NCBI GenBank assembly: GCA_037178975.1
Contig: JASJZH010000002.1
Coordinates: forward strand, 2,418,001-2,482,000
Source of the DNA: Oscheius tipulae
Taxonomy: Eukaryota; Nematoda; Chromadorea; Rhabditida; Rhabditidae
DNA: 64,000 nucleotides
Direction: 5' to 3'
In this document: positions 59,631 to 64,000 of the stretch, piece after piece
Layout: each line of letters opens with the position of its first letter
How positions within the stretch are numbered: position 1 is the stretch's first letter
The notes under the pieces: generated by a model
Told to the model about the DNA's origin: nothing
What the model saw: the letters and a program-made list of their open reading frames with translations, nothing else
Database searches by the model: none
Made by a program: the position numbers and the translations under genes

Positions 59631-61060
59631 GAAAAAGATGAATAAAGATATTGTGAACATGTTTATTCAATATTATTTGGCATCGTGTGGAGAAATCGAA
59701 TCAGGGAGAAAACATGACTTGATCGAAGATCGATCTTCTCTCGTTGTCCAACTCCTGAGAATTGGTCTGAACTCCGTACTTGAAAGGAACATTTACTACA
59801 ATTTGAGGATTATTCTGACGACTCATTCTTGGACCCAGTGTTTATTTTTTGGAATTCATTAACAGACCTTCCAATTAATGAACGAGAGACAGGAAGCTGT
59901 CCGGCACCAATTTTAAGCACATATCAGTATCAACGAAAAATAGCTTTCTAATGTGGAATTGGACTTCCCCCAGATTGTAGATGACCCATCTACGATCTTC
60001 TTTGACTATTCAATTATGTTGAGGATGGGAGGGATAGTTGACAGTTGTCGTTATTTCAAATATGTGAGTTTGGTTACTCTTGTCGGGTCTCTGAGCTGCT
60101 GATAGCGTTTCGCTCAAGATAATAAACAGTAAAAATCAGATCCATGTAAGAAATCCTGAAAAGTTTGTTTGGTTTTGGTGTAAGAGACAGAGAGACGTCA
60201 GAATAAGAGGAAGAGAAAGTATAAATAGAGTTTCAAATATTTGACAGAATGGCAAAGGACTGGGAAACCAACTCACAAAACATAATATGTTTCAGAGATT
60301 GTTGAAAAGTCTGGCGGATTATGAATGATCGATCTCCTTTTGCGGACCATTGGCTGACCCTTAGGTGTTGAACAGTGCTGCAATCACTAAGGTGCTGTTT
60401 ATGAACTGGCGCTGGCATCCGTGCATGTCAGGCGCAACAAAAAGGGGGATCATAGGAACACAAGATATTGTGGGCGTATTCAAATAGCGTTTCTCAATAG
60501 ATAAGACATTTCAAAGAAATGAAAGGAGTACTAGTGACCCTTCTAGGCACTGTCTGTATAGATAAGAGCCAACGAGAAAAAGAGACAGAGAGACAGAGAG
60601 AACATGACACTGACCGGTGATAAAGTGAGAGAGATGTCCATTCCCCAGGTCTAATGTCCTTTTGACTAAAATACAGTTTAGAACAACTGCTACGCATTAG
60701 CACGATAATGATACGATATTACAAAAAATATGTTCCAATGAGGTGACAAGGACTGGGCAAGAAGAGAGAAGAGGAGGAACGGAGTCGTGGTTGTCGGTCG
60801 GGCTTTTATCTAACGGGGCAGTTACATCAAAACTGATACAAATCTTTAGTACAATTCCCATGTCTAGATTAAAAAAAATCATTGTCGCATAAAAATATCG
60901 TCGTTTCTTTGAAAAAGACGGCTGGTCATTCTGTTTGGTCACCTCCTGCTATCTCCCTCCCGACCCTGCTGTAATAACTGCCCTCAGTCAGTCGTCTATC
61001 ACCCCCAAGATATTGTTTCTCAGCTGATCTCTCCTATCCGAAAATATCTGAAATTCAGAG
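59631..61060. other. Spacer between GILT genes
   Basis: Contains the poly(A) signal of GILT 1, a GAGACA tract at about 60575-60605, and open frames without support. No gene identified. Confidence 0.5.
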
Positions 61061-62026
61061 ATGCGGCTTCTGCTTCTTCTTCCCATAGCTCTGGCAGCAG
61101 CTGACAAATGTTCTGTCATTCCTTCCGACCTTTGGTGCTCGAACAGGGAGCTAGAGAAGACTTGTGGCTTCTCCGAGCACTGCAACCGGTACTCGAAACC
61201 TTCTTTTTTTGTATCTGAAAGTTCAGATACCGTTCGGCGACTCGGAATCAGCCTGTACAGCTGACTCTCTTCATGGAAGCCTTCTGCCCCGGATGTCAAG
61301 CCTTCATCATCGATACTCTCGCTCCAATGGTGCTGAATTTCAAGGAGTACCTAAATGTTGAGCTGGTTCCTTATGGAAATGCTCACAGGGCTGTGAGTTA
61401 GAGAGGCAGTGACAGTGACGATGAGCTCTTCCAGAACGGAACAATCGTATGTCAACATGGAGAGGGCGAGTGCCTAGCCAATAAGTACGAGTCTTGTCTG
61501 ATAAACTTCCTGAAACCGCAGATGCAGTTTCCTTTCATAGCATGCGTCGAATACGGCATGGCTAAGCGGATTCAAGACTTCCAAACAGCTTTGAAGGAGT
61601 GTTACCAAAGAATATCCGTTCCGAAGGGAGTTCCTGAGTCTGTTGAGTGAGTATTGCTTTCTATTCAAACCAATTTCAGTCTAGATCCTGCGTCAAGGGT
61701 GACCTCGGTATCCAGCTCCAGAATCAGGCCGCAGACCGGACCAACAATGCCTGGCCAGAAAAACACCAATGGGTGCCATGGTTCATGGTCAACAACGTCT
61801 CACTGACAAAGTTTCAGGTCCATGACAAGGATCTGTCTCTTCTAATCTGCGAGTGGTATGTATATTTCTGTCTCCCTGTCACAGTCTCTTGCTTTCTCTG
61901 TCTTCCTTCCCCTTCTCTGTCTCCGTAAGTGAGACGTTCAGGTACACTGGCGACAGACCAATTCCCTACTGCTCCAGCATCCAGAAGAAGAAGCTGAAGA
62001 CAATGACTCGTCGCTATTGGTACTGA
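61061..62026 (+). CDS. GILT-family thiol reductase 2, 253 aa
   Basis: Five exons in phase: 61061-61188, 61227-61392, 61435-61646, 61685-61855, 61942-62026. Signal peptide MRLLLLLPIALAA. Active site in EAFCPGCQAF and signature CQHGEGECLANKYESC. The end KHQWVPWFMVNNVSL and YTGDRPIPYC matches GILT 1. It has two more introns than GILT 1, so the pair has gained or lost introns since duplication. Active-site spacer Pro-Gly differs from Pro-Asp in copy 1, which may alter redox potential (inference). Confidence 0.93.
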
Positions 62027-62552
62027 TTCCCATACATTACGTTGTATACTGACTTTTGAAATAAAAACAGCAAACATTGTTGTGAGAAGACAAAAGAATT
62101 GTTTGACTATAGTGATTCCTAAAAGTCAAAGTCATACGTGTGTACCACAGGGTTCCCAATAATCCAGAAACATCAAATTTTCTCGTCATCCAAGTCATAG
62201 TCGGACCGATATCCAGAGACATTGGAGAGATTCGATAAGTTTTATGGTCTTTGATAGTTATCGAACACATACGATTCGCCCACTGGCAATGCCTTTTGTG
62301 ACCTGGAATGAACACAGAGTGGGCACCCACTCAAAAAAATTGCTAATCAGAACTACGGTGTTCCATGCTAATTTATCGACTGTATGTTACACGAGTTGGT
62401 GCGCAGTTTGAGTTCTCCAGTCAAGCCTAGGTCACTCCTAGGCTGTTGTAATCTCTCCATTCCTCACTTATTACCCTTTTCCCGGCTCAAATATGACTGA
62501 AAAGCGCGAAAACCAACCTGCAGTCTACGTTTATCGAATGCGAATCAGAGAG
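62027..62552. other. Spacer between convergent genes
   Basis: AATAAA of GILT 2 is at about 62058. No gene or repeat recognised. Confidence 0.5.
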
Positions 62553-63017
62553 TCAGTAGTACTTCTTGAGGCTGGGCAAAAGACGATCGACCGTTTCGAG
62601 CATATTCTTCCTGATCCTGAGCAGATCCCTGTCCCTGTACTCGTACATCTGCAGTCGGATCGCGTAGCGCAGAATGTGTTGAAGGTAGCGATTACGACTG
62701 TAATAGACATGAATCGAGTGACCCACTTCAAGTTCCGGGTCGTAGAAGAAGGAAACCTCGCGCTGATTCAGATCCGTCGGGAATAGCTCTGCGATAAGAC
62801 GCTCGACGAGACGACGGTGTCCGAGCAGGTATGGGAGACGGCCGCGCGAGTCGAAATTGTATTTGAAGATGGCCACGGCCAACATGTTCAGTCGCTCCAT
62901 CTCGATTGCTGTCGCCTCCGGCGGCTCCTCGGGGTCATAGTAGAACGAGTAGTTGCAGCAGCTGTCGGGAGCGCAAATACTGCTCGGGAAGTCCAAGTAG
63001 AAGAGTCCGGAAGACAT
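62553..63017 (-). CDS. Unrecognised single-exon protein, 154 aa
   Basis: An uninterrupted frame from ATG 63017 to 62553 begins MSSGLFYLDFPSS. An acidic segment (DPEEPPEATAIEMERL) follows, then basic and aromatic sequence with likely helices (RRLVERLIAELFP, YLQHILRYAIRLQMYEYRDR). No signal peptide or membrane segment. The length, coding-like amino-acid make-up and acidic/basic partition argue it is real, but I recognise no family and see no introns, unlike its neighbours. It could be a retrocopy or a lineage-specific gene. Confidence 0.55.
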   Translation of the reverse strand: MSSGLFYLDFPSSICAPDSCCNYSFYYDPEEPPEATAIEMERLNMLAVAIFKYNFDSRGRLPYLLGHRRLVERLIAELFPTDLNQREVSFFYDPELEVGHSIHVYYSRNRYLQHILRYAIRLQMYEYRDRDLLRIRKNMLETVDRLLPSLKKYY

Positions 63018-63431
63018 CTTCGGCGATGAGTGACTCTTGATAGACTTCGAGCTAGAACTGGAGGCAATTTGTCCAATGCAATTAGATGTTTCCTATTCGA
63101 AAATTTTGCAAAAAATCTTTATGGAGCAAGAAGAACTTTCCCGAGTTCCCCTAGCGTTCTACCAGACTATGGAGACAGGTACAAAAGATTTCATTCAGAA
63201 GGGGTAAACGAAAAACAACGATTTTACTCATATCAAACCAGAGGATTATGGAAAAATACAAGAACAAATAATACTAAAAATGTCGTCGGACTAGAAAAAG
63301 CGGATTATTTACGACGAGGAGCAAGAGGACGTCTGTGACGTAGTTGAATGAAAATACGGTAACAATTGCGCACAATCGGGGATCTGAAACATCTACTTAA
63401 AAAAGTAATAATAGAGAGCTAACCAGTGAAG
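63018..63431. other. Spacer / 3' flank of the DEAD-box gene
   Basis: AT-rich, without supported gene; probably the 3' UTR of the DEAD-box gene and promoter of the orphan gene. Confidence 0.5.
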
Positions 63432-64000
63432 TCATTGCCAGCCACCGCCGCCGTTGTTGTAGCTGTCGTATCCTCTCTGCTGTTGCTGCTGAGGATATCC
63501 AGAGCCGTACTGGCCGTAGCTTTGCGGGGGTCCCTGATTGTATTGCTGCGGCGGGTACTGCTGGCCCATGCGACCGCCTCCGAATCCACCAGACGAGCCG
63601 AAGTTGCTGAAACCGCCGGAGCTCTGCTCAAATCCTCCATAGGATCCTTGACGAGGAGCACCGAACGAGGCTCCGCTCTGACGAGGAGCTCCACCGAATC
63701 CACTCGACGTGTATCCGCCTCCAAAACCGCCATTGTAGCCTCCGAGACCAGCGCTGGGAGCTCCGAAGCTCGAACTGAAATTTGCTTATTACAAGTACGA
63801 AGCAAGGACTAACCTAGCATTATATCCTCCACGACCTCCCTGGGTGGAAGGACGTCTGAAGTCGGTGGCTCCAAAGTTGCTTCGTCCACGACCACCACGG
63901 TTGGTAGACGGCATACGACTCTCGACAGCAGAATGCTGCAGGAAGCTGGGCACTTCTTTGTTCGCCTCGGTCATCAGGTTCATGAGATCCTTGGCCAGGC
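63432..64000 (-). CDS. DDX3/Ded1-type DEAD-box RNA helicase, C-terminal end only
   Basis: Two exons, 63814-64000 and 63432-63774 (phase 2 junction). The visible part starts LAKDLMNLMTEANKEVPSFL, the segment just after helicase motif VI in DDX3/Ded1/LAF-1. An RG-rich stretch follows (STNRGGRGRSNFG, TQGGRGGYN), then a long Gly/Ser/Phe/Gln low-complexity tail (SYGQYGSGYPQQQQQRGYDS) ending in GGGGW plus one residue, like the Trp end of DDX3. Such tails drive phase separation into RNA granules. The helicase core lies past base 64000. Confidence 0.87.

Noticed and set aside
62493-62786. Plus-strand frame antisense to the orphan gene
   Set aside because: It is the shadow of the minus-strand reading frame and extends only partly over it.
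63426-63812. Long plus-strand frame antisense to the DEAD-box tail
   Set aside because: Generated by the repetitive Gly-rich coding of the real minus-strand exon.
1-64000. CRISPR arrays, bacterial operons, ribosome binding sites, riboswitches
   Set aside because: Genes are spliced and eukaryotic; no regularly spaced repeats or bacterial signals were found.

Overview
This window is animal DNA, most likely from a free-living or entomophilic chromadorean (rhabditid-like) nematode. Evidence: many very short introns (about 39-45 nt) between phase-consistent exons, polypyrimidine plus CAG/TAG acceptors, AATAAA sites at stop codons, and nematode-type families: ShKT-peroxidases, a DB-module gene pair, a Str/Srd-like chemoreceptor, a multi-exon F-box family and TIL-type secreted proteins. 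The species cannot be named from this sequence. Introns and spacers carry many degenerate (TGTCTC)n / (GAGACA)n tracts in both orientations.

Layout, left to right. 1-8.2 kb: 3' part of a minus-strand ShKT-heme peroxidase (continues off the left edge), a poorly coding stretch, then a secreted 164-aa orphan protein. 8.4-10.3 kb: aquaporin. 11.4-13 kb: F-box gene 1. 13.4-14.7 kb: inverted-repeat element(s). 14.9-15.7 kb: secreted TIL-domain protein. 18-20.6 kb: SLC17-like transporter with an unusual Thr-rich loop. 20.8-22.9 kb: calponin/transgelin-type protein. 23.2-24.9 kb: F-box pseudogene fragment and chemoreceptor. 26.3-30.5 kb: F-box cluster (two genes and a broken copy between inverted repeats). 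31.8-34.8 kb: complete ShKT-peroxidase. 35.5-36.3 kb: candidate amidated neuropeptide precursor. 36.4-37.7 kb: head-to-head pair of small secreted proteins resembling plant self-incompatibility S1. 38.1-39.5 kb: WWOX-like short-chain dehydrogenase. 40.2-41.8 kb: single-pass membrane protein whose intron holds an antisense secreted Cys-rich gene. 41.9-43.8 kb: gamma-butyrobetaine dioxygenase, almost touching tail-to-tail a tandem pair of secreted Cys-rich genes (43.8-45.6 kb). 46.8-48.8 kb: tandem DB-module proteins. 49.8-51.1 kb: GOT1. 51.9-56.5 kb: WDHD1/Ctf4 replication factor. 56.7-57.1 kb: dead mariner/Tc1 remnant. 58-62 kb: two tandem GILT thiol reductases, the first with an intron-bearing tRNA-Ile(UAU) antisense in its intron. 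62.5-64 kb: orphan single-exon gene and the C-terminus of a DDX3-type DEAD-box helicase.

Housekeeping genes (GOT1, WDHD1, DDX3-type, calponin, BBOX) are mixed with secreted or environment-facing families, mostly in tandem or head-to-head pairs, as expected from recent local duplication. The strongest candidates for something undescribed are the S1-like pair with its 257-bp shared promoter, the neuropeptide precursor, the GA-AG intron in the BBOX gene, and the F-box fragment enclosed by inverted repeats. Exon models were assembled by eye from splice consensus, phase continuity and family resemblance; no database search was run.
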